Of a stretch of DNA of 64,000 nucleotides, positions 16,791 through 27,500 are shown one piece after another. Positions within the stretch are counted from its first letter, which is position 1. Each line of letters opens with the position of its first letter. Under the pieces are notes generated by a model that worked only from the letters and a program-made list of their open reading frames with translations, was not told where the DNA came from and did no database searches. This DNA comes from Candidatus Pelagibacter sp. (GTDB lineage: Bacteria; Pseudomonadota; Alphaproteobacteria; Pelagibacterales; Pelagibacteraceae): NCBI GenBank assembly GCA_028101445.1, contig JAOHKR010000001.1:1-64000 (forward strand), written 5' to 3'. The position numbers and the translations under genes were made by a program.

Positions 16791-17510
16791 TTAATTAGAT
16801 AAATTAGCTAAAAATTGGCTTATTTTATAGGTTTTTTTATCTATTTTGCCTGAAACATTATTTGGAAGGTAATGCTGCTGAAATGACTTTATAACAAATT
16901 TGTCTTTTTTTCTTCTTTTGAAAACATGGAAGTATCTATATCCTATTATAAATAAATTTTTAAAAAATAAATTTTTTATTCCTTTTTTATTGGTTAGTTC
17001 CAATTTTTTTTTATCATCATCATACCATCGCCCAATTTTAAATTTACTTAATTTTTTCCAAGGAAATTTTTCTCCGGGATCTAGTTTTCTCAATGGAGCA
17101 ATATCTGAATGACCTAAAAAATTTTCTTTTTTTATCATGTATCTTTTTTTTAAAAACTTACATAAACTGATCAAGCTTCTTATTTGATTTTTGCTAAAAT
17201 TTTGGTACCCAAATTCATGTCCTTTGTTAACGAGTTCAATGCCTATTGAGCTATCGTTTAAATTATTGAAATTTTTCCATTTTGATTTTCCTGCATGCCA
17301 AGCCACTTTATTTTCATTAACCATCTGAATGATTTCACCCTTTCTATTAATTAAATAGTGGCAGCTTACTTTTGCCTTGCTATTCTTTAGCCTGTTTATT
17401 GATGCAATTTCAGATTGCATTCCTGTATAGTGGATAATCACGAATTTTATCCTCGTTTTTTTCCTTGTTTTTTCTGCATAATTAGGCGAAGGGTTTCTTT
17501 TAATTTTCAT
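16791..17510 (-). CDS. N-acetylmuramoyl-L-alanine amidase (AmpD/AmiD-like, Amidase_2)
   Basis: Translation from the ATG at 17510 gives 239 residues. A longer start at 17531 adds seven hydrophobic residues and is less likely. Zinc ligands of the Amidase_2 fold are visible: His27 in IIHYTGM, His134 in LGHSDIAP and Asp144 in KLDPGEKFPW. SCHYLINRKGEIIQMV, VAWHAGKSKW and SIGIELVNKG complete the family pattern. A C-terminal segment (VIKSFQQHYLPNNVSG onward) resembles a peptidoglycan-binding domain, as in AmiD. No clear signal peptide is seen, so a cytosolic muropeptide-recycling role (AmpD) and an envelope role (AmiD) both remain possible. The gene stands alone downstream of rnpB's start. Confidence 0.85.
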   Translation of the reverse strand: MKIKRNPSPNYAEKTRKKTRIKFVIIHYTGMQSEIASINRLKNSKAKVSCHYLINRKGEIIQMVNENKVAWHAGKSKWKNFNNLNDSSIGIELVNKGHEFGYQNFSKNQIRSLISLCKFLKKRYMIKKENFLGHSDIAPLRKLDPGEKFPWKKLSKFKIGRWYDDDKKKLELTNKKGIKNLFFKNLFIIGYRYFHVFKRRKKDKFVIKSFQQHYLPNNVSGKIDKKTYKISQFLANLSN

Positions 17511-17597
17511 AACAATTGTATAAATTAACACTTAAATAAATTTTAAGCTAAATTATTATAGAATATAAATAAAATGTATATATATAACGTTATTATA

Positions 17598-18338
17598 ATG
17601 AATTACTTAATTATTAAAAAAATCTCTTACATCTTTTTAATCACTTGTCTCTTAATTTCCAGCGCAAAAGCTACTGAAGAGTGCTTTGAAAATACTAGCA
17701 GAGCTGTATTCAATTTTAATATGGCTTTTGATGATGCTATTTTAGAACCAATTGCTAAAGGTTATAATAAGTTACCAGATCCAATTAAAAGTGGTGCTAG
17801 TAATTTTACATCAAATATTGGAACACTTTTATCTATTCCGAATAATATATTGCAAGGTAATTTTAAGCAACTCGGGCATTCGGTAGGAAGCTTTGCGGTA
17901 AACACTTCAGTTGGAATTTTTGGTTTTTTAAACCCAGCAGAAAAAATGGGTTTGAGACCTCATAAAGAAGATGTTGGTCAAACACTAGGTTCTTATGGTG
18001 TAGGAACTGGCTGTTACTTTGTTCTTCCAATTCTTGGGCCTACCACAGCAAGAGATGCGTTAGGGTTGATTGCTGATAGTTTTGTTGACCCTTTTGCCCA
18101 CATAACAATTAGAGAGCATGAACTGCTTGGTATTTCAGGCAATAAATTGGATTACTTTACAGTGAGAGGAACTGGGGCAATTGATTTTAGAGCTGATAAT
18201 AATACTAATTTTGAAAGTTTAGAGAAAAACTCGATTGATTTATATTCTTCATTTAAGAGCATTTATTTACAAGATAGAGTTAATAAAATTAAAAATTCCA
18301 CCGATACTCAGGATGACTGGGAAAGTCTAGATAATTAG
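17598..18338 (+). CDS. mlaA: Phospholipid-binding protein MlaA (VacJ family)
   Basis: MlaA sits in the outer membrane and removes mislocalised phospholipids, handing them to periplasmic MlaC. From the ATG at 17598 the protein has 246 residues; an upstream ATG at 17574 adds eight. An N-terminal signal is followed by the VacJ pattern FENTSRAVFNFNMAFDDAILEPIAKGY, FLNPAEKMGL, EDVGQTLGSYGVGTGCYFVLPILGPTTARDALG and DPFAH. Family members are usually lipoproteins. Here no good lipobox is seen (LITC has Thr at -1), and a signal peptidase I site after AKA is equally plausible. mlaC follows 8 bases later; mlaD, mlaE and mlaF are not in this window. Confidence 0.93.
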   Translation: MNYLIIKKISYIFLITCLLISSAKATEECFENTSRAVFNFNMAFDDAILEPIAKGYNKLPDPIKSGASNFTSNIGTLLSIPNNILQGNFKQLGHSVGSFAVNTSVGIFGFLNPAEKMGLRPHKEDVGQTLGSYGVGTGCYFVLPILGPTTARDALGLIADSFVDPFAHITIREHELLGISGNKLDYFTVRGTGAIDFRADNNTNFESLEKNSIDLYSSFKSIYLQDRVNKIKNSTDTQDDWESLDN

Positions 18339-18346
18339 AATAAGAA

Positions 18347-18943
18347 ATGAAAAGACTAGGAATTTATATTATCTCATCATTATTTTTTTTTCAAAGCTAC
18401 TTATTTGCTTATAGTTCAAATCCAGAAAAATTTATTTCAGAGTTAGTTGCTGAAGTTATAATCAAATTATCAGATAAAAATTTAAGCAAAGACGATAAAA
18501 CTGATTTCATTGAAAAAGTTGCACTTGAAAATGTTGATATTAATGCATTAGGTTTATACACATTAGGTGAATTAAGAAAATCCTCTGATGAACAAACTAT
18601 AAATAAATACCAACAAGCATTTGAAAAATATTTTTTAAAAAGCTTAATTTCAAGACTAACTGATTACTCATCAAGTAAATTTGATATTCTCGATGCAGAT
18701 AAAAAGAGTTCTAACTATACCATTGTAAGCTCGAAAATTACACCTGAGGACGGTGGTCCTGAAGTAAAAATTGATTGGAGAGTTTATACGAAAAATCCCG
18801 ACAAACCACTTATTAGAGACTTGATAGTTGAAGGGCTAAGTTTAGCCAGAACACAAAAAGAGGAATTTGCATCTATACTAAATTCAAATAACAACGATAT
18901 AAATATTCTTATTAATAAACTAATTGATTTCGCTACAAATTAA
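18347..18943 (+). CDS. mlaC: Periplasmic phospholipid shuttle MlaC
   Basis: This 198-residue protein has an N-terminal signal peptide (IYIISSLFFFQSYLFAYS). The MlaC/Ttg2D fold follows: helical N-terminal half, YQQAFEKYFLKSLISRLTDYS, IVSSKITPEDGGPEVKIDWRVYTK and LIRDLIVEGLSLARTQKEEFASIL. It ferries phospholipids between the outer-membrane MlaA complex and the inner-membrane MlaFEDB importer. It is co-directional with mlaA after 8 bases. Its stop lies 2 bases from the CCA end of the convergent tRNA gene. Confidence 0.92.
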   Translation: MKRLGIYIISSLFFFQSYLFAYSSNPEKFISELVAEVIIKLSDKNLSKDDKTDFIEKVALENVDINALGLYTLGELRKSSDEQTINKYQQAFEKYFLKSLISRLTDYSSSKFDILDADKKSSNYTIVSSKITPEDGGPEVKIDWRVYTKNPDKPLIRDLIVEGLSLARTQKEEFASILNSNNNDINILINKLIDFATN

Positions 18944-18945
18944 TT

Positions 18946-19022
18946 TGGTGGGCCCACCAGGACTCGAACCTGGGACCAATACATTATGAGTGTACTGCTC
19001 TAACCAACTGAGCTACAGGCCC
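18946..19022 (-). tRNA. tRNA with CAT anticodon (Ile2 or elongator Met)
   Basis: A 77-nt cloverleaf on the minus strand starts GGGCCTG and closes with TGGGCCC. It has D-arm GCTCAGTTGGTTAGAGC, anticodon stem GTACA/TGTAT around loop CTCATAA, and T-arm CCAGG TTCGAGT CCTGG. Discriminator A and an encoded CCA end the gene. Anticodon CAT without initiator features (no unpaired first base) leaves elongator tRNA-Met or the tRNA-Ile whose C34 becomes lysidine. The GGGCC acceptor and the TTGGTC variable region lean to Ile2, but identity is not certain. Confidence 0.93.
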
Positions 19023-19050
19023 TTTGGAACTTTTCTTATATCACAAAAAA

Positions 19051-20922
19051 TTATTTTTCTAAGAAACTTTTTAATTGTTTTGATCTACTTGGATGCTTGA
19101 GTTTTCTCAGTGCTTTAGCTTCAATTTGCCTAATTCTCTCTCTGGTAACTGAAAACTGTAAACCTACTTCTTCTAAAGTATGGTCTGTATTCATACCTAT
19201 TCCAAATCTCATTCTTAGCACTCTTTCCTCCCTTGGTGTCAAAGAAGCTAAAATTTTAGTAGTTGACTCACTTAAATTAGATTGGATTGCTGTATCTAAA
19301 GGTTGCAAAGCATTTTTATCCTCTATAAAATCTCCTAAGCTACTATCTTCCTCATCTCCAACTGGAGTTTCAAGTGAGACTGGTTCTTTAGCAATTTTTA
19401 ATACTTTTCTGACTTTTTCTAAAGGCATCGCTAATTTTTTCGCTAGCTCTTCTGGTGTTGGTTCTCTGCCAAATTCACTCATGATCTGACGTTGTGTTCT
19501 TACAATTTTATTTATAGTTTCAATCATATGAACTGGTATTCTAATAGTTCGAGCTTGATCGGCTATAGATCTTGTTATTGCTTGCCTAATCCACCAAGTA
19601 GCATAAGTAGAAAATTTATATCCTCTTCTATACTCAAATTTATCAACAGCTTTCATCAGACCAATATTGCCCTCTTGAATTAAATCTAAAAACTGTAGAC
19701 CTCTATTTGTATACTTTTTCGCTATTGAAATTACTAATCTTAAATTTGCTTCAACCATTTCTTTTTTAGCAACTCTAGACTCTCTTTCACCTTTTTGTAT
19801 TCTGCTTACTAATTTTTTAAATTCACCAACGGATAAACCAATTTTCTTACTGAATTCTACTAATCTATCTCTTATTTCCGCAAAGTCTTTTTTGAATTTT
19901 TTGAAAAATGCTTTCCAAATTACATTTTCCCTTAAAAAAGATTCAAATTTTGGATTAATTTCATTTCCTAAATAATATTTTAAAAATTCTTCTCGAGAAA
20001 TTTTATTATCCATCGCTAGTCTCAATAAAACACCCTCTAAAGATACAATTTTTTTATTCTCTTTGTAGTGAGATTGAACTAACTCCTCAACTACATAAGG
20101 AGCAAGTTGTAAATTTTTAAAATTATCTACCAAAACTTCTTGAATCTTTTTAAAGTTTTTATTTTTAGAAACAGATAATTCTTTAGAGTTTAGCAAACAC
20201 TCTAATTTTTCAACCTGGTATTTTTGAAGTTTTGCATAATTTTTGTTTAATGAGTCTAAAATATTTATTATTTTTGGCTTAATCTCTTCCTCCATTTTAG
20301 CAAGAGAAACATTGAATTCGTCATCTTCGCTTGATGAGTTCTCATCTTTCTTATTGACATCATCTACTTTTTTATCTTTATTATCTTTTTTAACTTTATC
20401 TTTTTTGTTAATCTTTAAATCATCGTCATCATCTAAAGCTTCAAAATCTTCATAAGTAGAGTCAATGTCAATAATTTCTCTTACTAACATTTGTTGACTT
20501 TCTATTTGTTCCTTCCATTCAAATATTTTTTTTCCCACTATCGGACTTTGAGTAAGAGCATTGATCATAACATCTTTTCCTGCTTCAATTCTCTTAGCTA
20601 TAGCAATTTCTCCCTCTCTAGAAAGAAGTTCAACTCCACCCATTTCTCTAAGGTACATTCTGATCGGATCATCACTTTTGTCTGTTGTTTTTTCATCATC
20701 AGAAGATGATGCTTCTTTTTTCTTGTTAGATTGATATTGAGATTTTTTTTCTACAAGAGTTATCTTTTCATCAACTAAAATAATAAAAGCACGTTCAATA
20801 TTTTCATATGTGCTGTTTCTTTTTCCTAAGGATTTTCCAAGTTCTTCATATGTAATGAATCCCCTGTGTTTGCCTTTATCTAAAATTCTTTCAAAAGATT
20901 TTGTAATTAATTTTTCAGACAT
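19051..20922 (-). CDS. rpoD: Primary sigma factor RpoD (sigma-70)
   Basis: RpoD (623 residues) directs RNA polymerase to housekeeping promoters. It has region 1.1, then region 1.2 [30 protein letters not shown] long acidic, Lys/Asp-rich non-conserved region follows. Region 2 has [31 protein letters not shown] and [20 protein letters not shown]. Region 3 has [15 protein letters not shown], and region 4 ends in [23 protein letters not shown]. It follows dnaG on the same strand after about 50 bases, the classic macromolecular-synthesis order without rpsU. Confidence 0.98.
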   Translation of the reverse strand: MSEKLITKSFERILDKGKHRGFITYEELGKSLGKRNSTYENIERAFIILVDEKITLVEKKSQYQSNKKKEASSSDDEKTTDKSDDPIRMYLREMGGVELLSREGEIAIAKRIEAGKDVMINALTQSPIVGKKIFEWKEQIESQQMLVREIIDIDSTYEDFEALDDDDDLKINKKDKVKKDNKDKKVDDVNKKDENSSSEDDEFNVSLAKMEEEIKPKIINILDSLNKNYAKLQKYQVEKLECLLNSKELSVSKNKNFKKIQEVLVDNFKNLQLAPYVVEELVQSHYKENKKIVSLEGVLLRLAMDNKISREEFLKYYLGNEINPKFESFLRENVIWKAFFKKFKKDFAEIRDRLVEFSKKIGLSVGEFKKLVSRIQKGERESRVAKKEMVEANLRLVISIAKKYTNRGLQFLDLIQEGNIGLMKAVDKFEYRRGYKFSTYATWWIRQAITRSIADQARTIRIPVHMIETINKIVRTQRQIMSEFGREPTPEELAKKLAMPLEKVRKVLKIAKEPVSLETPVGDEEDSSLGDFIEDKNALQPLDTAIQSNLSESTTKILASLTPREERVLRMRFGIGMNTDHTLEEVGLQFSVTRERIRQIEAKALRKLKHPSRSKQLKSFLEK

Positions 20923-20951
20923 AAATGAATAGTGGAATATATATAGTCTTT

Positions 20952-20980
20952 GATTAAAAAAAATCTATCTTTTTTTAATC
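20952..20980 (-). promoter_or_regulatory. A/T hairpin between dnaG and rpoD
   Basis: GATTAAAAAAA (20952-20962) and TTTTTTTAATC (20970-20980) are perfect 11-base complements around a 7-base loop. The structure straddles the dnaG stop codon. It is almost all A/T, so the stem is weak. It could act as a leaky terminator or processing site in a dnaG-rpoD transcript, or it could be chance in A/T-rich DNA. Confidence 0.3.
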
Positions 20981-22765
20981 CCTATTTAACTGGCTTTTAA
21001 GCTTGATTAATTCTAAATACGAGTTTTCATCAAGGTTGTTAATCAGTTCCTTTTCTAAAGACTCTATTTTTTTCAAATTATCTTGTTCTTTAAAATCAAG
21101 AATTAGCTCATCAAGTAAATCAAGGATATCTTGATCGTTTTTATCTTTAGTTATTATTTGAATATTAGAATTTTCTTCGATTTCATCTGAAAGATCTTGA
21201 TATTCTTTTCTAATCTTTTCTAAAGCATTAACATTTTTACTATTGTTATTAGAAAGTTCAGTAATGATAGTGTTTTTTAAACTTTCATTTTTTTCAGAAA
21301 TAAACTCAATTTCTGAAAGCTCCTCTAACTTCTTAGAAGCTATCTCAAAATAATTTAAAACTATAAATAAAATAGAAAATTCAATAATCTGAGTTTTAGA
21401 AAGATTTTTTCTTTTTTGATGCAAGATTTTTGTTTCTTTTAGTATTTGATAATCTCTTTTCTTATTAAATTTATTGTAATTATAGCTTTGTTTGTATGTT
21501 TGTATTGGAGTTAATTTTTTTATTTTTTCTAAAAAATCTTCAAGCACATATTTTTTTAGAGTTTCATCTTGAATAGAGTAGGATAATTTTTTAATCTCTT
21601 TCTCAAATTTTGAAACCTCAAAAGGATTATTTTGATCTATTTTATTTAAATGATAATTCCAAATATAAGTTTGTATTATTTGCTTGTCTTTTAATAAACT
21701 TACAAAGCCATCTTTTCCATTTTGTTTTATAAAATCGTCTGGATCTTTTCCTTCTGGCAAAATTGAAAAGAAAATTTTATTTTTATCATTTATCATTGGA
21801 AATAATTTTTCCGCAATTCTTAAAGCTGCTTTTTGACCGCTCTCATCACCATCCAAACAAATTATTGGATTAGAAAAAAATTTCCAAATTAAATCAATTT
21901 GTCTTTCTGTAAGAGCTGTGCCAGAGTTTGCTATAACATTTTTTACCCCAACCGAATAAATACTCACAACATCCATGTAGCCTTCAACAATTATTACTTC
22001 ATCTGTTTCGGCGCGAGAATCTTTAGCTTTATCTAAATTAAAAATCATATTACCTTTTTTATAAAATTCAGTTTCAGGTGAATTGATATATTTTGCTAAT
22101 TTGCTCTCACGAATAATTCGTCCACCAAATGCAATTGTATCTCCGCTAATATTATTTACTGGAAAAATAATTCTAGAATTAAATCTATCAACATTTTTTC
22201 CTGTTTTATCATTTTTATAATATAGGCCAGTTAACGCTATATCTTCTTCGTTATATTTTTTTATAAGATCATCGTAAAAATTATTTTTCCAAGGCACGTA
22301 CCCGAGTTGAAATTCATTTATTACGTTTTTATTCAATCCTCTTTTTAAAAGATAGTCTAAAGCATCTTTATTACTTTCTAGAAATAATTGTTGATGAAAA
22401 TATTTAGAATAATCTTTGAATATATTTTTATAATTTTGAAATCTTAGATCTTTTTTTTTATCAAAATTTGAAAACCTATAAGGTTGCATACCAGCTTCTG
22501 CAGCTAAAGTTCTGACTGCTTCACCAAAACCAATTGATTTAGTTTTCATTAAAAAATCAAAAATATTTCCGTGTTCACTAGAACTAAAACAGTGATAAAA
22601 TTCCTTCTCATCGTTAACTGTAAATGACGGACTTTTTTCATTTTTAAAAGGAGAAAGACCAATAAATTCCTTGCCTCTTTTTTTTAATTGAACAGATTTA
22701 CCTACTACTTGTGAAACTTTTAATCTTAATTTAATTTCATCAAGATATTCTTTAGGGTACTTCAT
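20975..22765 (-). CDS. dnaG: DNA primase DnaG
   Basis: DnaG (596 residues) makes RNA primers for replication. The N-terminal domain aligns with the CHC2 zinc finger (GLSPFKNEKSPSFTVNDEKEFYHCF) but only Cys59 of the four usual ligands is kept. Ser38, Lys41 and Ser62 occupy the other three places. The TOPRIM catalytic domain is intact: VIIVEGYMDVVSIYSVGVKNVIANSGTALT and ICLDGDESGQKAALR. The C-terminal helicase-binding part is poorly conserved. The start at 22765 follows the yqeY stop directly, and rpoD lies downstream. Confidence 0.96.
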   Translation of the reverse strand: MKYPKEYLDEIKLRLKVSQVVGKSVQLKKRGKEFIGLSPFKNEKSPSFTVNDEKEFYHCFSSSEHGNIFDFLMKTKSIGFGEAVRTLAAEAGMQPYRFSNFDKKKDLRFQNYKNIFKDYSKYFHQQLFLESNKDALDYLLKRGLNKNVINEFQLGYVPWKNNFYDDLIKKYNEEDIALTGLYYKNDKTGKNVDRFNSRIIFPVNNISGDTIAFGGRIIRESKLAKYINSPETEFYKKGNMIFNLDKAKDSRAETDEVIIVEGYMDVVSIYSVGVKNVIANSGTALTERQIDLIWKFFSNPIICLDGDESGQKAALRIAEKLFPMINDKNKIFFSILPEGKDPDDFIKQNGKDGFVSLLKDKQIIQTYIWNYHLNKIDQNNPFEVSKFEKEIKKLSYSIQDETLKKYVLEDFLEKIKKLTPIQTYKQSYNYNKFNKKRDYQILKETKILHQKRKNLSKTQIIEFSILFIVLNYFEIASKKLEELSEIEFISEKNESLKNTIITELSNNNSKNVNALEKIRKEYQDLSDEIEENSNIQIITKDKNDQDILDLLDELILDFKEQDNLKKIESLEKELINNLDENSYLELIKLKSQLNRD

Positions 22766-23221
22766 TTAATTCAAAAGTTCTTTTATGATCAAACTTACTT
22801 TCGAGAAGTCTATTGTATCAGCATGCTTTGCTTTTAGTACTCCCATAACCTTGCCCATATCTTTCATTGAAGATGCTCCAACAGATTTTATAGTCTCTTG
22901 ACAAATTTTCTTTGTTTCTTCTTCACTTAATTGTGTAGGAAGAAAAGCATTAATTATCTCTATCTCTTTAGACTCACTTTCCAACAATTCATCCCTACCA
23001 GCCTTTTTATAAACTTCACAAGACTCATTTCTCTGCTTAACCATTTTTTTTAAAATGGCATTTATATCGCTATCGGCAATTTGTTTTACCCCTTTTGAAC
23101 GTCCAGCTATTTCCGCATCTTTTATTGCAGATATTATCAGTCTCAATGTAGGATAAGTGTTTTTATCTTTAGCCTTTAAAGCGCTGTTTAATTTTTCTTC
23201 AATTTGTTGTTTAAGAGACAT
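22766..23221 (-). CDS. yqeY: GatB/YqeY domain protein
   Basis: This 151-residue protein matches the YqeY family, which resembles the tail domain of the GatB amidotransferase subunit. Visible signatures are LRLIISAIKDAEI, the KMVKQRNESCEVYKKAGRDELLESESKEIEII segment, LPTQLSEEE and the C-terminal MGKVMGVLKAKHAD. The helical tail domain is thought to bind tRNA; the cellular role is not firmly known. It abuts dnaG with no gap and is divergent from carA, an arrangement common in Alphaproteobacteria. Confidence 0.93.
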   Translation of the reverse strand: MSLKQQIEEKLNSALKAKDKNTYPTLRLIISAIKDAEIAGRSKGVKQIADSDINAILKKMVKQRNESCEVYKKAGRDELLESESKEIEIINAFLPTQLSEEETKKICQETIKSVGASSMKDMGKVMGVLKAKHADTIDFSKVSLIIKELLN

Positions 23222-23272
23222 AATAATAATTTATTTTAATCACAATTCTTATCTAAAATAAAAAGAACTTTC

Positions 23273-23301
23273 TTGACGATTATATTTCTATTTCATATGT
23301 T
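23273..23301 (+). promoter_or_regulatory. Predicted sigma-70 promoter of carAB
   Basis: TTGACG (23273-23278) and TATGTT (23296-23301) are separated by 17 bases in the yqeY-carA spacer. Transcription would start near 23308, giving a leader of about 36 bases. No clear attenuator or pyrimidine-responsive site is seen. Prediction is by eye. Confidence 0.5.
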
Positions 23302-23343
23302 TCGCAAAATCATGTTCATAAGTTTTTTACTTTAACTCATGAG

Positions 23344-24552
23344 TTGTATTTGAAACCAAAAATTCAAAATATAAACTCATTTAAAAATCTTAAAAAGATC
23401 GATTCCAACGCTATTTTAGTTCTTCAAAATGGAAAGTTTTTTAAAGGTCTAGGCTTAGGCTTTCAAGGAACAGCTACGGGTGAAGTATGTTTCAACACTT
23501 CAGTTACTGGGTATCAAGAAATTATTTCAGATCCATCATATGCAGAACAAATTATTAACTTTACTTTCCCTCATGTTGGAAATGTCGGAACTAATAAAGA
23601 GGACCATGAATCAGATAAAATTTGGACTAAAGGTATAATAATAAATACTGAGATCACTGAGCCTTCAAATTATAGATCCTTAAATCATTTAGACAAATGG
23701 TTAAAAAAAAATAAAATTGTTGGCATCACAGGAATAGATACCAGAAGTCTTACAAACATTATTAGAGATAAGGGTGCTCCAAAAGGAACCATATCTTTTT
23801 CAAAAAAAGGTAAGTTCAATATTAAAAACCTACTTAGTAACACTCAGAAATGGAGTGGCTTGAAAAATTTAGATTTAGCAGAAAAAGTCTCAACAAAAAA
23901 AACATACTTATGGAAAGATTTAAAAACGTGGAAAAAAGGGAATGGTTTTATTAAAAATAAAAAGAAAAATCTTCATGTCGTTGCTATCGATTATGGGATT
24001 AAAAAAAATATCTTAAGGTACTTTTCAGACTTTAATTGTAAAGTTACAATTGTTTCTTGTAAGGCAAATGCAAAAGATATTCTTAAAATGAAACCTAATG
24101 GTATATTTTTGTCAAATGGCCCAGGTGATCCTGCTGCTACTGGCAAATATGCAATTCCAATCATAAAAGATTTAATAAAAAATAATTTACCAATATTTGG
24201 GATTTGTTTAGGACATCAAATTTTAGCACTAACTTTAGGCGCCAAGACAAAAAAAATGAATCTAGGTCATAGAGGAGCTAATCATCCTGTTAAAAATTTA
24301 ATAAAAGGAAATGTAGAAATAACAAGTCAAAATCATGGATTTGAAGTTATTAAAAATACCCTTTCTAAAAATATTCAAATTACGCATCAGTCTCTTTTTG
24401 ACAATAGCATTGAAGGTATAAGGCTTAAAAATAAACCTGTGTTTTCTGTACAATATCACCCAGAGTCAAACCCAGGTCCGCAAGATAGTGTTTATTTATT
24501 CGAAGAATTTTTAAGGAGTATGAAAAAAAATGCCAAAAAGAAAAGATCTTAA
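23344..24552 (+). CDS. carA: Carbamoyl-phosphate synthase small (glutaminase) subunit
   Basis: CarA (402 residues) hydrolyses glutamine and channels ammonia to CarB for arginine and pyrimidine synthesis. The N-terminal domain has [22 protein letters not shown] and TGIDTRSLT. The class I amidotransferase domain carries the nucleophile in [10 protein letters not shown] and the His/Glu pair in [10 protein letters not shown]. There is no in-frame ATG before the conserved core, so a TTG start is used. TTG at 23344 or 23350 gives an N-terminal extension of about 20 residues before the usual [11 protein letters not shown]. The 3' end overlaps carB by 23 bases. Confidence 0.96.
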   Translation: MYLKPKIQNINSFKNLKKIDSNAILVLQNGKFFKGLGLGFQGTATGEVCFNTSVTGYQEIISDPSYAEQIINFTFPHVGNVGTNKEDHESDKIWTKGIIINTEITEPSNYRSLNHLDKWLKKNKIVGITGIDTRSLTNIIRDKGAPKGTISFSKKGKFNIKNLLSNTQKWSGLKNLDLAEKVSTKKTYLWKDLKTWKKGNGFIKNKKKNLHVVAIDYGIKKNILRYFSDFNCKVTIVSCKANAKDILKMKPNGIFLSNGPGDPAATGKYAIPIIKDLIKNNLPIFGICLGHQILALTLGAKTKKMNLGHRGANHPVKNLIKGNVEITSQNHGFEVIKNTLSKNIQITHQSLFDNSIEGIRLKNKPVFSVQYHPESNPGPQDSVYLFEEFLRSMKKNAKKKRS

Positions 24553-27500
24553 AAAAATTTTAGTTGTTGGTGCTGGACCAATTATTATTGGTCAAGCCTG
24601 TGAATTTGACTATTCCGGCACACAAGCTTGCAAAGCATTAAAAGATGAAGGCTACAAAGTTATTTTAGTAAATTCTAATCCTGCAACAATAATGACTGAT
24701 CCTGATATTGCAGATAAAACTTATATTGAACCTATCACTCTGGAAGTTTTAGAAAAAATTATTATAAAAGAAAAACCTGATGCAATTCTTCCAACAATGG
24801 GTGGTCAAACAGCTCTTAATCTTGCGATGGAGGCTCAAAAGAAAGGAATACTTAAAAAATATAAAATAGAATTAATTGGCGCTAATTCAAAAGCTATTTC
24901 TAATGCTGAGGACAGAAAAAAATTTAGAAAAAATATGATTGATATTGGTTTAGATTTACCAAAATCTGAGATCGTCAATAATATAAATCAGGCGTCAAAA
25001 GTTTTAAAAAAAATTGGTTTACCTGCAATCATTAGACCAGCGTTTACTCTAGGAGGTCTTGGAGGCGGAATTGCTAAAAACAAAAAAGATTATTTAAAAA
25101 TTATTAAAAATGGATTACACGAGTCACCCGTAAGCCAAGTATTGGTTGAAGAATGTCTAGAAGGTTGGAAAGAATTTGAAATGGAAGTTATAAGGGATAA
25201 AAAAGACAACTGTATCATTATTTGCTCTATTGAAAATATTGATCCAATGGGCATACATACTGGAGACTCAGTTACTGTCGCACCAGCTTTAACACTTACA
25301 GATAAAGAGTATCAAGTGATGAGAAATGCTTCTATTGCATGTCTTAGAAAAATAGGTGTGGAAACAGGAGGATCAAATGTACAATTTGCCATCAATCCTA
25401 AAAATGGAAGAATGGTCGTAATAGAGATGAATCCAAGAGTTTCTAGATCATCTGCTCTTGCTTCAAAAGCTACTGGTTTTCCTATAGCAAAAGTAGCTGC
25501 AAAATTAGCAGTTGGTTACACGCTAGATGAATTAAAAAATGAAATTACGAAAGTAACACCTGCTTCTTTTGAACCCACAATTGACTATGTAGTGACTAAA
25601 ATTCCAAGATTTACATTTGAAAAATTTTCAACTTCAGCCGCAGTATTAGGTACTTCAATGAAATCTGTGGGTGAAGCGATGGCTATAGGGAGAAATTTTA
25701 AAGAGTCTCTTCAAAAAGCGCTAGTATCTCTTGAAACTGGTTTTTCAGGATTAGATAGAATATTTATTTTAAATAAAAAACAAATAGAAAAAAAACTTAA
25801 AGAAAATATTCCTAATAAAATTTTGTTAGTTGCTGAAGCTTTTAGAAAAAAAATTAATTTAAAAAAGGTTTTTAGTTTATCTAAGATTGATCCATGGTTC
25901 TTAGAACAAATTAAAGAAATTGTTGACAACGAAACTAAAATTAAAAATAGAGGACTTCCCAAGGATTTCAATGAGTTTAATCGAATTAAATCTATTGGTT
26001 TTTCTGATAAAAAATTATCTGAACTAACGAAAACATCTGAGAATGTTGTAAGGCAAAAAAGAACAGCTCTTAAAATATTACCTGTATTTAAGAAAGTAGA
26101 TACTTGTGCAGCTGAATTTAAATCATTCACTCCTTATATGTATTCAACCTATCAAAGAAATTTTTCATTTAACTCAGAATGTGAGGCGAATCCATCTTCT
26201 AAAAAGAAAATTATAATATTGGGTGGTGGGCCAAATAGAATAGGACAAGGAATAGAATTTGATTATTGCTGTTGTCAGGCTAGTTTTTCACTAAAAGAAG
26301 CGGGTTATGAAACAATCATGATTAATTGTAATCCAGAAACTGTTTCTACTGACTATGATACAAGCGACCGATTATACTTTGAGCCTTTAAAAGAAGAGTA
26401 TGTCTTTAATATAATAAAAAAAGAAAAAGAAAAAGGAAACCTAATTGGTGTTATCGCTCAGTTTGGTGGCCAAACCCCAATTAAACTCGCTAAATTTTTA
26501 TATGATAACAAACTTCCAATTCTGGGAACACAATATTCATCAATTGATTTGGCTGAAGATAGAGATTTATTTAGAAACCTTCTTAATAAATTAAAATTAA
26601 AACAGGCTAAAAGTGGAATCGCTAAAACATTCAAGCAAGCAATTCAAATAGCAGAGAGAATTGGTTTGCCATTAATGGTTAGACCTTCTTATGTATTAGG
26701 CGGAAGAGCAATGGAAATTGTTCATGAAAAAAGTCAGCTGAAAAAATTTGTTGAGGAAGCTTTCAAAGCAGCTGAAAAAAATCCAATTTTAATTGATAAA
26801 TTTATTGATCATGCAATGGAAGTTGATGTTGATGCAATATCTGACGGGAAACAAGTGCATGTCGCAGGTATCATGCAGCACATTGAAGAAGCCGGCATTC
26901 ATTCAGGAGACTCAGCTTGTAGCTTACCGCCAATATCAATTAAACCACATTTGATTAAAGAGATTGAAAACCAAACTATAAAATTAGCTTTAGCTTTAAA
27001 AGTTAAGGGTTTCATGAATATTCAATTTGCAATTAAAAAAGATGAAATTTATGTGATCGAAGTAAATCCTAGAGCCAGCAGAACCGTACCGTTTGTATCA
27101 AAAGCAAAAGGTCTTCCTCTTGCGAAAATTGCATCAAGAGTGATGGCGGGTGAAAAATTATCTAAATTTAATTTGAGAGACAAATCTAAAGGAATGTATG
27201 CTGTAAAAGAAGCTGTATTTCCTTTTAACAAATTTCCAAATAGCGATTTACTCTTAGGTCCTGAAATGAAGTCAACAGGTGAAGTAATGGGATTTGATAA
27301 AAACTTTGGAATGGCGTTTGCTAAAAGTCAAATTGGTGCTGCTAACTCATTGCCAAAGCAGGGACTTGCATTCATATCATTAAAAAACTCTCATAAAGAT
27401 GAGGGTATCAATTTAGCAAAAGAACTAATTAAATTAAATTTTACATTATGCGCCACTAAAGGAACTGCAAAGTATTTCAAACAACATAAAATTAAATGTA

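Noticed and set aside
23222..23343. Riboswitch or attenuator ahead of carAB, or glycine/SAM riboswitches elsewhere
   Set aside because: SAR11 genomes are known for riboswitches, but the spacers here are short and I see no conserved aptamer cores or terminator hairpins.
25711..26130. Open reading frame of 139 codons on the minus strand inside carB
   Set aside because: The carB frame is fully conserved here, and the antisense frame has no known motif.
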